64,000 nt of DNA from Jiulongibacter sp024742395 (GTDB lineage Bacteria > Bacteroidota > Bacteroidia > Cytophagales > Spirosomataceae), in the NCBI GenBank assembly GCA_965249455.1, contig OZ252236.1, forward strand, positions 434,001-498,000. The letters run 5' to 3'. Position 1 is the stretch's first letter. The number at the start of each line of letters is the position of its first letter. Both the position numbers and the translations under genes were made by a program. Shown here in pieces: positions 38,275 through 47,249 of this stretch. The notes beneath the pieces were generated by a model. It had not been told where the DNA came from. It made no database searches and saw only the letters and a list, made by a program, of their open reading frames with translations.

Positions 38275-38655
38275 TTACCTCTCTCCCCTCTTTTCCGGCT
38301 CATATTTAATCATCATGTAAAGCCAGATAGATCTTGAAAACCTGTATATTAAAGGAACAAGAAGTACTGTAATTAACACATATGCACCAATATAAATTCT
38401 CCAGTCTACCAGGTCTTCTACAAACAAATACCAAATAAGAACGGCATTCACAAAAAGAGCAATATTCAGCATATAACTAACATACATTGCTCCATAGAAA
38501 AACCCGGCTTCTCTTTCGTATCGTAGTCCACAATGCTCACAATGACTATGCATCTCCATCATTTCTCCCTTCTTATATGGGTTTCTGGATGTGAACAATT
38601 CCCCCTCCCCACATCGTGGACATTTCCATTTTAAAGCTGATTTCAGTAATCCCAT
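38275..38655 (-). CDS. DUF983 membrane protein with zinc ribbon
   Basis: 126 residues from the ATG at 38655. The N-terminus MGLLKSALKWKCPRCGEGELF and the second knuckle CEHCGLRYE form a zinc ribbon, followed by two TM helices (about 55-75 and 85-105). I prefer 38655 to the ATG at 38673 because an exact TACCTTTG promoter element ends 3 bases before 38673, and because family members begin about ten residues before the first CPxC. Function unknown. Confidence 0.85.
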   Translation of the reverse strand: MGLLKSALKWKCPRCGEGELFTSRNPYKKGEMMEMHSHCEHCGLRYEREAGFFYGAMYVSYMLNIALFVNAVLIWYLFVEDLVDWRIYIGAYVLITVLLVPLIYRFSRSIWLYMMIKYEPEKRGER

Positions 38656-38675
38656 TTTTGCTATTCTGTTCATTG

Positions 38676-38683
38676 CAAAGGTA
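38676..38683 (-). promoter_or_regulatory. -7 promoter element of the DUF983 gene
   Basis: TACCTTTG on the minus strand, exact TAnnTTTG. Its position between the candidate starts at 38673 and 38712 argues for the start at 38655. Confidence 0.5.
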
Positions 38684-38907
38684 AGGTTTTTCAGAACCGA
38701 AAACAGTAACAAAAGTTACTGAGAGGCATATTTCACAAGAATATGGCTCTTTAGGGTCAAATAATCCATGTGAACCAAATACGCTATACTTTGGTCTGCC
38801 TGCATTAGTTCTGAAAACGAAAAAAGGCTGATCTTTGTCTTCCCCTTATTTATCTTCCATCGTGAAAGAGGTATTTGAGGAAAAGAATAAAGACAAAACG
38901 ATAAATC

Positions 38908-40302
38908 ATGTCAAAAACATTATTTGATAAAGTGTGGGATGCCCACGTGGTGAGAAAAATTGAGGATGGCCCTGATGTATTTTTCATTGACCGCCATTTC
39001 ATTCACGAGGTTACCAGCCCTGTGGCTTTTTTAGGCCTTGAAAACAGAGGAGTAGGTGTTATGTTTCCTGAGCGTACTTTTGCTACAGCAGACCATAATA
39101 CTCCGACGATTAATCAGCACCTTCCGGTAGAAGACGCACTTTCTGCTAACCAGTTAAAGGCTCTCGAAACCAACACAGGGAAGTATGGTATTTCTCACTG
39201 GGGCCTAGGTCACCAGAAAAACGGAATTGTTCATGTGGTAGGGCCTGAAAATGGCATCACTTTGCCAGGAATGACTATCGTCTGCGGAGATTCACATACT
39301 TCTACTCACGGAGCCTTTGGTGCTATCGCTTTTGGTATCGGTACTTCTGAAGTAGAAATGGTTCTTTCTTCTCAGTGTATCATGCAGCCTAAGCCGAAAA
39401 AAATGAGAATTACTGTCAATGGTACAGTAGGTAAAGGCGTTCTTCCTAAAGATGTAATCCTGTATATAATTTCTAAAATCTCGGCGGCGGGTGCCACAGG
39501 ATACTTTGTGGAGTATGCAGGAGAGGTATTCGAGAATATGAGCATGGAAGGCCGTATGACGGTATGTAACATGTCTATTGAAATGGGAGCACGTGGAGGT
39601 ATGATTGCCCCTGACGAGAAAACATTTGAATATCTAAAAGGAAGAGAGCAGTCACCAAAAGGTGAAGATTGGGAGAAGCTTCTGAAATATTGGAATACCC
39701 TAAAGACAGACGAAGGGGCAACTTTCGACGAAGAGTTAGTTTACGATGCCGCTGATATTGAACCACAAATTACTTATGGTACAAACCCTGGCTTAGGTAC
39801 AGGTATTTCTACCACCATCCCTAAGGCTGGTGAGGTAATTGACGGCGAAGCCAGCTTCAAAAAATCATTGAAATACATGGGTTTTGAAGAAGGTCAAAGT
39901 GTGATAGGAAAAGAAGTTGATTATGTTTTCTTGGGTAGCTGCACCAATGGCCGCATTGAAGATTTCAGGGCTTTTGCTTCTATCGTGAAAGGTAAAAAGA
40001 AAGCTGATAACGTAACAGCGTGGCTGGTTCCGGGTTCTCATATTGTTGAAGCACAAATTAAAGATGAGGGCATTCTGGATATTTTGACTGAGGCAGGTTT
40101 TGCTCTTCGTCAACCAGGCTGTTCTGCTTGTTTAGCAATGAATGATGACAAGATTCCAGCAGGTAAACTAGCGGTATCTACTTCAAACAGAAACTTTGAA
40201 GGTCGTCAGGGACCCAACTCTCGTACCATGCTGGCTTCACCGCTAGTTGCTGCTGCCGCAGCCGTTACTGGTAAAGTAACAGATCCTAGAGAGTTTTTAT
40301 AA
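38908..40302 (+). CDS. leuC: 3-isopropylmalate dehydratase large subunit
   Basis: 464 residues. Aconitase-type [4Fe-4S] enzyme isomerising 2- to 3-isopropylmalate in leucine synthesis together with LeuD. Cluster ligands are the Cys of FLGSCTNGRIEDF and the pair in GCSACLAMN; GDSHTSTHGAFGA is the substrate region. First gene of the leuC-leuD-leuA-leuB operon. The 252-base region to the divergent DUF983 gene holds no leucine-rich leader peptide that I could find. Confidence 0.96.
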   Translation: MSKTLFDKVWDAHVVRKIEDGPDVFFIDRHFIHEVTSPVAFLGLENRGVGVMFPERTFATADHNTPTINQHLPVEDALSANQLKALETNTGKYGISHWGLGHQKNGIVHVVGPENGITLPGMTIVCGDSHTSTHGAFGAIAFGIGTSEVEMVLSSQCIMQPKPKKMRITVNGTVGKGVLPKDVILYIISKISAAGATGYFVEYAGEVFENMSMEGRMTVCNMSIEMGARGGMIAPDEKTFEYLKGREQSPKGEDWEKLLKYWNTLKTDEGATFDEELVYDAADIEPQITYGTNPGLGTGISTTIPKAGEVIDGEASFKKSLKYMGFEEGQSVIGKEVDYVFLGSCTNGRIEDFRAFASIVKGKKKADNVTAWLVPGSHIVEAQIKDEGILDILTEAGFALRQPGCSACLAMNDDKIPAGKLAVSTSNRNFEGRQGPNSRTMLASPLVAAAAAVTGKVTDPREFL

Positions 40303-40394
40303 CATTGCATTGGGCAATTTGCCCCCTGTCTTTTTAAATTATTAATAGGGCAATTAGAAAATCAAGTCTCATTGCTCACAGCCGAAAGCATATT

Positions 40395-40991
40395 ATGGCA
40401 TACGATAAATTTACAGTTTTACAATCAACCTGCGTTCCACTTCCTTTAGAGAATGTGGATACAGATCAGATAATACCTGCCCGTTTCTTAAAAGCCACCA
40501 CTCGTGAAGGTTTTGGGGACAATCTATTCAGAGATTGGAGGTATAATAATGACAATTCTCCCAAAGAGGATTTTGTTTTAAACAATCCTACTTACTCAGG
40601 AAAGGTGCTGGTAGCCGGCAGAAACTTTGGCTCTGGCTCGAGCCGTGAACACGCTGCCTGGGCTATTTATGATTATGGCTTTCGTTGCGTAATCAGCTCA
40701 TTCTTTGCTGATATTTTCAAAGGGAACGCCCTGAATATCGGAATACTCCCGGTTACTGTTTCGCCAGCATTTTTAGATAAAATCTTCAAGGCAATTGAAG
40801 CAGATCCGAATGCTGAAGTGGAAGTAGACCTGCCTAATCAAAAGGTAACACTTGTAGCCACGGGCGAAAGCGAAGGGTTTGATATCAATGGTTACAAGAA
40901 AAATAATATGGTCAATGGCTTTGATGACATCGATTATCTTCAGAATATGAAAGAAGAAATCAGCGTTTTCGAAGAATCAAGACCATTTTAA
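40395..40991 (+). CDS. leuD: 3-isopropylmalate dehydratase small subunit
   Basis: 198 residues, standard size. The swivel-domain signature NVDTDQIIPARFLK near the N-terminus and GRNFGSGSSREHAAWAI, which closes over the LeuC active site. Gap of 92 bases after leuC. GCCGAAAGC sits 6 bases before the ATG, a motif also found before leuA and leuB. Confidence 0.96.
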   Translation: MAYDKFTVLQSTCVPLPLENVDTDQIIPARFLKATTREGFGDNLFRDWRYNNDNSPKEDFVLNNPTYSGKVLVAGRNFGSGSSREHAAWAIYDYGFRCVISSFFADIFKGNALNIGILPVTVSPAFLDKIFKAIEADPNAEVEVDLPNQKVTLVATGESEGFDINGYKKNNMVNGFDDIDYLQNMKEEISVFEESRPF

Positions 40992-41056
40992 TAACAGCCT
41001 AACACTTTTCAGCACTCTGTACAACTAAAAGAGAACTGAAGGCTAGCCTAAAGCCA

Positions 41057-42577
41057 ATGAGCAGACATATCGAAATAATGGACACCACCCTCCGCGATGG
41101 GGAACAAACCAGCGGAGTATCTTTTTCTGCAGCAGAGAAACTGACAACTGCACAGCTTTTATTGGAAGATGTAAAAGTTGACAGAATAGAAGTTGCCTCT
41201 GCCAGGGTTTCTGAAGGAGAACTGGATGCGGTAAAAAGAATTACTGGCTGGGCAGCTGAAAAAGGCTACCTTGATAGAGTGGAGGTTTTGACTTTCGTAG
41301 ATGGAGATGCTTCCATAAACTGGATGGAAGAGGCCGGTGCTAAAGTAATGAACCTCCTTACTAAGGGGTCTTTAAATCACCTGACACACCAGTTAAAGAA
41401 GTCGCCTGAAGAGCATTTTGCCGAAATAGAAGCGGTAGTCTCAAAGGCCAGAGCAAAAGGCTTTTCGGTAAACATTTATTTAGAAGACTGGAGCAACGGA
41501 ATGCGAAACTCTCCGGAGTATGTATTTCAGCACCTTGACTATACCACTAAGCTTCCTGTAAAGAGGATACTTTTACCAGATACCCTTGGAATTTTAACCC
41601 CTGAGGAGTCCTTTAAATTTGTAAAGGAGCTTATTGACAGATACCCCAACACCCATTTCGATTTTCACGCTCATAACGATTATGACTTAGGGGTAGCCAA
41701 TGTAATGCAAGGCGTTATGGCCGGGGCTCACGGAATTCACCTCACAGTAAACGGTTTAGGCGAGCGTGCTGGCAATGCCGCATTAGCCAGTGCTGTTGCC
41801 GTGCTAAGAGATTTTGTAAAAGAGGTAACATTTAATGTTGACGAAACCACTCTTTATAAAATTAGTAGAATCGTAGAAGGTTATGCAGGTTTGCGTATTC
41901 CTCCTAACCAGCCTATTGTGGGGGAAAGTGTTTTTACCCAAACGGCCGGAATTCATGCAGATGGCGACAAGAAAAATAATCTATACGTCAGTGTTTTAAG
42001 GCCAGATCGTTTTGGCAGGCGTACGCTTTATGCCTTGGGCAAATCTTCCGGAAAAGCCAATATTGAGCAAAACCTGAAGATGCTCGGCATTACTCTTCCG
42101 GACGAAGACCTGAAAAAAGTTACTCAAAAAATTATTCAGCTTGGCGATAAAAAGGAAACGGTTACACGTGAAGACCTGCCTTTTATTATTGCCGACGTAC
42201 TGGACAGAGCTCCTACCATTGAGAAAATAAAGGTGCAAAACTATGTTTTGACCCACTCAAAAGGCCTGAAGCCATCTGCTACCGTTCAGCTAAAAATTAA
42301 TGAGAAGTTTTATGAAGAAAACGCCCAGGGAGATGGACAATACGATGCCTTCATGAATGCCCTCAAAAAGGTTATGAAAGAAGAGGGTATAGAACTTCCT
42401 GAGTTAATTGATTATGCCGTTAGGATTCCACCGGGTGGTAAAACAGATGCCCTTTGTGAAACCATTATAACCTGGAGAAAGAAAGGCGAGAAAAAAGAAA
42501 TGAAAACTCGTGGCTTAGATTCTGATCAAACCGTTTCAGCCATTGAAGCTACCATGAAAATGTTGAATTTGATATAA
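41057..42577 (+). CDS. leuA: 2-isopropylmalate synthase-like enzyme (LeuA/CimA family)
   Basis: 506 residues. HMGL-like TIM barrel (MDTTLRDGEQTSG, DTLGILTPEE, HAHNDYDLGVANV), the linker and a C-terminal LeuA dimer/regulatory domain (about 390-506). Position between leuD and leuB makes it the committing enzyme of leucine synthesis (acetyl-CoA plus 2-oxoisovalerate). The sequence belongs to the longer, divergent branch shared with (R)-citramalate synthase, so citramalate synthase activity for isoleucine is a real alternative. The regulatory domain suggests feedback inhibition. Confidence 0.88.
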   Translation: MSRHIEIMDTTLRDGEQTSGVSFSAAEKLTTAQLLLEDVKVDRIEVASARVSEGELDAVKRITGWAAEKGYLDRVEVLTFVDGDASINWMEEAGAKVMNLLTKGSLNHLTHQLKKSPEEHFAEIEAVVSKARAKGFSVNIYLEDWSNGMRNSPEYVFQHLDYTTKLPVKRILLPDTLGILTPEESFKFVKELIDRYPNTHFDFHAHNDYDLGVANVMQGVMAGAHGIHLTVNGLGERAGNAALASAVAVLRDFVKEVTFNVDETTLYKISRIVEGYAGLRIPPNQPIVGESVFTQTAGIHADGDKKNNLYVSVLRPDRFGRRTLYALGKSSGKANIEQNLKMLGITLPDEDLKKVTQKIIQLGDKKETVTREDLPFIIADVLDRAPTIEKIKVQNYVLTHSKGLKPSATVQLKINEKFYEENAQGDGQYDAFMNALKKVMKEEGIELPELIDYAVRIPPGGKTDALCETIITWRKKGEKKEMKTRGLDSDQTVSAIEATMKMLNLI

Positions 42578-42634
42578 CTGGCTTCTGTCACTAAATATTT
42601 AGAGGCAAGCCTTTAATAAAATAATAATAATATA

Positions 42635-42676
42635 ATGGCAAAAGGCGTATTGCCGAAAGCTAAAAGCAGAATATGA
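42635..42676 (+). CDS. Possible 13-codon leader ORF coupled to leuB
   Basis: A mini-ORF MAKGVLPKAKSRI whose TGA overlaps the leuB start as ATGA. It lies in the 95-base leuA-leuB gap behind an A/T-rich stretch (AATAATAATATA), a favourable initiation context in Bacteroidota. Translation through it would deliver ribosomes onto leuB. It could also be chance. Confidence 0.35.
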   Translation: MAKGVLPKAKSRI

Positions 42677-43734
42677 ACTTAAACATTGCAGTATTAGCCG
42701 GTGACGGAATCGGCCCGGAAGTAGTAGAACAGGCACAGAAAGTTTCTGATGCTATTGCCAAAAAGTATGGTCACACTATCAATTGGACCCCGGCCATCAC
42801 CGGAGCGGCTGCGATTGACGCCGTAGGCGAACCATATCCAGATTCTACACATGAGATTTGCATGAATTCTGATGCTGTATTGTTTGGAGCCATCGGACTT
42901 CCTCGATTTGATAATGACCCTTCCAATCCGGTAAGACCTGAGCAAGGCCTATTGGCTATGCGTAAAAAATTAGGCCTTTACGCAAATATTCGTCCTACAT
43001 TGGTTTTTCCTTCGCTTCTTCATAAGTCTCCTTTAAGACAAGAACTAATAGAAAATGCCGACTTTGTATGTATACGAGAACTGACAGGTGGTATCTATTT
43101 TGGTGACAAAGGAAGAAACGAAACCAGAGATAAAGCCTGGGATGTTTGTGAATACACCAAACCTGAGGTAGAAAGAATCATTCGTTTGGCGTATGAATAT
43201 GCTATGCAAAGAAAGAAAAAGCTGACTATTGTGGATAAGGCAAACGTCTTGGAAACTTCCAGACTTTGGAGAGAAGTAGGTCAATCTTTAGAAAAAGAAT
43301 ACCCTGAAGTAAAAACTGAGTACCTTTTAGTAGATGCCGCAGCCATGCGAATTATTCAGTGGCCTGAAGGCTTTGATGTAATGGTTACCGAGAATATGTT
43401 TGGCGATATCCTAACAGACGAAGCCTCTGTAATATCCGGTTCTATGGGACTGATGCCATCGGCGTCAATTGGCCTTCACACGTCGGTATTTGAGCCCATA
43501 CATGGCTCATACCCTCAGGCAACCGGACTGAACATAGCAAATCCAATTGGTACTGTTTTATCAGCAGCCATGATGTTTGAATATGCATTCAAACTAATGG
43601 ATGAAGCACAGGAAATCAAAGACGTAGTCAATAAATCATTGGCAGAAGGAATTGTAACAGAAGACATTGCCGGTAAAGATAAAGCTTACGGCACATCAGA
43701 AGTAGGTGATTGGTTAGCCTCTCAAATCAAATAA
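42673..43734 (+). CDS. leuB: 3-isopropylmalate dehydrogenase
   Basis: 353 residues. Beta-decarboxylating dehydrogenase using NAD+. The VLAGDGIGPEVV opening, GAIGLPRFD, the KANVLETSRLW metal/substrate stretch and the DILTDEASVISGSMG signature are all present. Last gene of the leu operon, followed by a hairpin terminator at 43778. Confidence 0.96.
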   Translation: MNLNIAVLAGDGIGPEVVEQAQKVSDAIAKKYGHTINWTPAITGAAAIDAVGEPYPDSTHEICMNSDAVLFGAIGLPRFDNDPSNPVRPEQGLLAMRKKLGLYANIRPTLVFPSLLHKSPLRQELIENADFVCIRELTGGIYFGDKGRNETRDKAWDVCEYTKPEVERIIRLAYEYAMQRKKKLTIVDKANVLETSRLWREVGQSLEKEYPEVKTEYLLVDAAAMRIIQWPEGFDVMVTENMFGDILTDEASVISGSMGLMPSASIGLHTSVFEPIHGSYPQATGLNIANPIGTVLSAAMMFEYAFKLMDEAQEIKDVVNKSLAEGIVTEDIAGKDKAYGTSEVGDWLASQIK

Positions 43735-43777
43735 ACCAAGGTTTACAACAAGACCACAGTATAACAGTTTGAAGAAA

Positions 43778-43809
43778 GAAAGCCTTCGGTAGAAATGCCG
43801 GAGGTTTTC
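43778..43809 (+). terminator. Terminator of the leu operon
   Basis: 14-bp stem including G-U pairs around a GAAA tetraloop (GAAAGCCTTCGGTA / TGCCGGAGGTTTTC), followed by GCTTTTT. Confidence 0.75.
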
Positions 43810-43830
43810 GCTTTTTGACCCACCTTACAA

Positions 43831-44175
43831 TTAATAAATAACAATCTTTCTCATTTGCTCTTCTACCAGAACAAAATATACACCAGGAGCAAAATAGCGG
43901 GTGTCTATTTCTATACATTGCAAGCCTTTCTGTCTAACGTCTTTAGTAATCCGCTCAATCAATCTTCCGGTGGCATTGATTACATCAATTTTTGTCTCCT
44001 TCCTGTTCGTTTTCCAGAACTCAATTCTCGTAAACTCGTTAAAAGGGTTTGTGTATACTTTTAGAGGCGTTTCCTCCACAGGCTGATAAGCAATTAAATC
44101 TGGTTTCGGCTCATCCTGAGCAAAACTACAGATGGGCAATAAAGCCAAGGTTAGAATCAGGTTTTTAATTTTCAC
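43831..44175 (-). CDS. Minimal T9SS C-terminal-domain protein
   Basis: 114 residues: signal peptide (about 1-19, ending SFAQD), a short linker (EPKPDLIAYQPVEE), then a type A T9SS sorting domain that fills the rest (VYTNPFNEFTRIEF, DVINATGRLIER, APGVYFVLVEEQ, KIVIY). There is no room for a cargo domain. It is therefore either a very short secreted protein, a decayed gene, or a tail that acts on its own. Confidence 0.75.
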   Translation of the reverse strand: MKIKNLILTLALLPICSFAQDEPKPDLIAYQPVEETPLKVYTNPFNEFTRIEFWKTNRKETKIDVINATGRLIERITKDVRQKGLQCIEIDTRYFAPGVYFVLVEEQMRKIVIY

Positions 44176-44248
44176 AGTATAAATTCACTAAATGTGTATA
44201 CAAGTTAAAAGAAAATTCTGATTCCTATGCTCTGAGGTACAAACAAAA

Positions 44249-44275
44249 ACACCCCCTCCAAAATGGAGAAGGTGT
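44249..44275. terminator. Terminator of dnaN
   Basis: Hairpin ACACC-CC-CTCCA ... TGGAG-AA-GGTGT with a two-base internal mismatch and 3-base loop. The minus-strand side is followed by TTTTGTTTG; the plus-strand side by CTTTTTTT, so it can stop both directions. Confidence 0.7.
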
Positions 44276-44304
44276 CTTTTTTTCATAGTAGAGGTTATAG
44301 TATC

Positions 44305-45429
44305 TTATGAATATGAATTTAGCATAACCGGCATCACCAGCATCAGCATATCTTCATTTTCGTCTTTATCATCAGGAATAATCAAACCGGCACGGTTTGG
44401 CTGAGACATCTCAAGCGTTAGTTGATCTGTATTTAGATTGCTCAGCATTTCTACAAGAAATTTAGCGTTAAAGCCAATTTCCATATCTTCACCGGCATAC
44501 TCACAACCCAGTTTTTCATTGGCCTCATTGCTGTAATCAAGATCCTCAGCAGAAATTTCTAAAGCATTGCCAGACACTTTGAGACGAATCTGGTGGGTCG
44601 TTTTGTTTGAGTAAATTGAAATTCTCTTCAGAGTACTCAAAAGCTCCGCTCTTCCAATCTTCAGCTTATTCGGGTTATTCTGTGGAATAACATTTTCATA
44701 ATCCGGGAAACGCTCATCTATTAGACGACAAATCATTTTGATATTGCCAAAACTAAAGAAGGCGTTAGATGCACTAAACTCAGCTTTTACTGGCATTACA
44801 GCAGAGGGCAAGCTTGAGTTTAACAGGGTTAAAGCTTTACGAGGAAGAATCATATTTGTGGCATTTTCCGCCTTTACGTCTTCTCTTCTATATCTGATTA
44901 ATCTATGACCATCTGTAGCCACAAAGGTAGTATGATCATTATCTAACTGAATAAACACCCCCGTCATGGCTGGTCTTAAATCATCTGTACTGGTAGCAAA
45001 GATGGTATTAGAAATGGCGGCACCCAGAACATTTGAGTCTAACTCAATACTGAAATTTCTGTTCACTTCAGGAGCACGAGGGAAATCCATTGGATTTTCG
45101 CCCGCCAGCTTAAAACGGCCATTCGCCGTAATTAGCTCGGTTCCAAAAGTCTCTTCGTCAATGTTTACTGTTACAGGCTGCTCTGGCAGACTTCTTAAAG
45201 TTTCCATCAGCAATTTTGCCGGAACGGCAATAGAACCCTTATCTGAGGATTCAACCTGAGCTTCTGTCATCATGACGGTCTGCATATCAGAGGCCGTAAT
45301 GGTCAGGTTTGTTTCGTCTAATTGAAGAAGGAAATTTTCAAGAATCGGAACTATCGGGTTATTTGCAATGACACCACTAATTGTAGCGAGATGCTTCAAT
45401 AGCTCTGATGATGAAACAATAAACTTCAT
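44305..45429 (-). CDS. dnaN: DNA polymerase III sliding clamp, beta subunit
   Basis: 374 residues, the family's usual length. Three clamp domains; the start MKFIVSSSELLKHL, the ASDMQTVMMTEA and FVATDGHRLIRYR stretches and the C-terminal VMPVMLNSYS are typical. It tethers DNA polymerase III to DNA. dnaA is not in the window, so this clamp gene is not in the classical dnaA-dnaN order. It follows gldG on the same strand. Confidence 0.96.
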   Translation of the reverse strand: MKFIVSSSELLKHLATISGVIANNPIVPILENFLLQLDETNLTITASDMQTVMMTEAQVESSDKGSIAVPAKLLMETLRSLPEQPVTVNIDEETFGTELITANGRFKLAGENPMDFPRAPEVNRNFSIELDSNVLGAAISNTIFATSTDDLRPAMTGVFIQLDNDHTTFVATDGHRLIRYRREDVKAENATNMILPRKALTLLNSSLPSAVMPVKAEFSASNAFFSFGNIKMICRLIDERFPDYENVIPQNNPNKLKIGRAELLSTLKRISIYSNKTTHQIRLKVSGNALEISAEDLDYSNEANEKLGCEYAGEDMEIGFNAKFLVEMLSNLNTDQLTLEMSQPNRAGLIIPDDKDENEDMLMLVMPVMLNSYS

Positions 45430-45467
45430 ATTTTGAGTATTTTGTGTTTGTCTGGTTTAAAACTAGG

Positions 45468-45475
45468 CAAAGTTA
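45468..45475 (-). promoter_or_regulatory. -7 promoter element of dnaN
   Basis: TAACTTTG on the minus strand, exact TAnnTTTG, 38 bases before the ATG. Confidence 0.45.
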
Positions 45476-45525
45476 GTCAAATTGATAAAAAAACAGCTTT
45501 TCCGATAGATTTTTAGCAGCCGGTA

Positions 45526-47184
45526 TTAAGCCGAATATTTTCTTTTCCAAAGATAGCCTTTTATCGCTCCAAAAAGAAGTACTAAAAGAGATGGAATAAC
45601 CAGATTAATCAATTGAAACCTCAGGCGTTCGTCCCGACTCTTTATTGCGTCTAAAGGCCTGAGCCTAACTTCCTTGTTTCTGGCAGTAATAACCCCATTA
45701 TCGTCAACCAGGTAATCAATGGCATTCATCAGGAAATCCTTGTTACCAAAAGTGTGCTGACTTACTTTGTCAAATCCAAGGGGTAACGGATCTCCGTTCC
45801 TGCGATCAATATCATTTACCACGAGGTCGCCGTCAGCCGCCACAATGATCTTTGTTGGTTCACTATTGGCCTTAAAATATTCCGCTCTTGGATCTTGCGG
45901 CAAAATTCGGTTTTCATATAAGGAATTAAATCTTCCTTCGAGCAAATAAGCTATACATTGAATACCTTGATTATACTCTTGCCCATCTGTCTCTAGTCTT
46001 GCGTCATTATATGTGACCAAGGCCGGAGCATTCAAAACTTTAGTATAGGGCGTAGTCATTAAAAGAGGTATCTTTTGAGCCGGGCCGCCACTAACCGTGT
46101 CAATCGTTGATGCAAACTTACTGAGCACCAAATCAAGATTTTTTGTAATCAGGCTCTCTCCAAAATTATTAATCAATGGGAAGAACCGATAAGGAATGGG
46201 CTGTATATTGGGTTTGTCTCCCATATTCCCTACCACCAGCGGTACCATAGCAGCACTGGCACCATCCTTTACCATATCTGTATTTAAACGAATCCCGTAT
46301 TTAAAGAACAAGTCTTCCAGATTGTGTTTTAGTGGCTGAGCGTAGGTACCTTCAAGGCCAATGGAGTCTACCTGAAGGCCATCGACAAAGAAAAGGGCTT
46401 TGCCACCGTACATCACATACTGATCAATCTTAAATTTCGTGCTGTCATCAATCGGAAAATCTGGCTTTGGTAAGATCAAAGCATCTAGCCCAAGAAAAGA
46501 CTCGGAGGTTCTGGCATCTACAATAAACAAATCATAGTATTCTTGCAGCGTGTTAATTAAGCCCGCAAAATTGACTGGCTGGAGTTTAGTAAACTCCGTC
46601 AAAAGGCCAATTTTCTTTCTTTCTACCGTGGCCAATTTCCTGAATGCCGTAGCAAAGGCATATTCTAAGTTTTCATACGATTGGTTTAATTTCTCCTGAG
46701 CACTTAAAGCCTGATTTCCCTTTAATAACAAAACACTCTCTTCTTTTCCCTCATACTTTACTAAAGCGTAAGGGAAAACCAATGTTTCTGTTTTTCTTCC
46801 TCCCTTTGAGTCAAAAACATTCGTCGGCTGAATTCCTTTTGATATCAACGAGTCGATAAATGCGTTTTTTTGCTCAGGGTTACTTATGGAGTTAGGGTCA
46901 AAAAAGCGATAGTTCAGATTAGTGCCTGCATAATTCTTAAACTCATCTAGTGTTTCACGCGTGGCTTGTTTCAACCTTTCAAAGCCGCCGGGCAAATCTG
47001 AGCCATCTAGATACACTTCTATTTCAAGCGGCGATGCCAAGTGTGAAACCATATTTTTACTGGCCTCAGAAATACTATATCTTTTCTCCTCAGTTAAATC
47101 TAAGCGGACAAAATACCAGGAAGACAAAACATTTACACCAACGACTGCAAGAATTATTAAACCAAGTTTTGACTTTTTACTCAT
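45526..47184 (-). CDS. gldG: Gliding-motility ABC transporter auxiliary protein GldG
   Basis: 552 residues from the ATG at 47184 (MSKKSKLG); an in-frame ATG six codons upstream (47202) is also possible. One N-terminal TM helix, then the ABC_transp_aux / GldG domain (LDLTEEKRYSISEAS, LEIEVYLDGSDLPGGF, NYRFFDP), and a C-terminal TM helix. GldG works with GldF (permease) and GldA (ATPase) in gliding. gldF normally sits directly upstream of gldG, but here the neighbour upstream is the divergent DUF985 gene. Confidence 0.9.
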   Translation of the reverse strand: MSKKSKLGLIILAVVGVNVLSSWYFVRLDLTEEKRYSISEASKNMVSHLASPLEIEVYLDGSDLPGGFERLKQATRETLDEFKNYAGTNLNYRFFDPNSISNPEQKNAFIDSLISKGIQPTNVFDSKGGRKTETLVFPYALVKYEGKEESVLLLKGNQALSAQEKLNQSYENLEYAFATAFRKLATVERKKIGLLTEFTKLQPVNFAGLINTLQEYYDLFIVDARTSESFLGLDALILPKPDFPIDDSTKFKIDQYVMYGGKALFFVDGLQVDSIGLEGTYAQPLKHNLEDLFFKYGIRLNTDMVKDGASAAMVPLVVGNMGDKPNIQPIPYRFFPLINNFGESLITKNLDLVLSKFASTIDTVSGGPAQKIPLLMTTPYTKVLNAPALVTYNDARLETDGQEYNQGIQCIAYLLEGRFNSLYENRILPQDPRAEYFKANSEPTKIIVAADGDLVVNDIDRRNGDPLPLGFDKVSQHTFGNKDFLMNAIDYLVDDNGVITARNKEVRLRPLDAIKSRDERLRFQLINLVIPSLLVLLFGAIKGYLWKRKYSA

Positions 47185-47249
47185 TCCGGGGAAAAGACAC
47201 ATTTATTCTGACTACAAAAATTACATTATTTTTGAACAAAAACGAATAA

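Noticed and set aside
38713..38907. Leucine leader-peptide attenuator before leuC
   Set aside because: No short ORF with a run of leucine codons and no terminator hairpin were found in this stretch.
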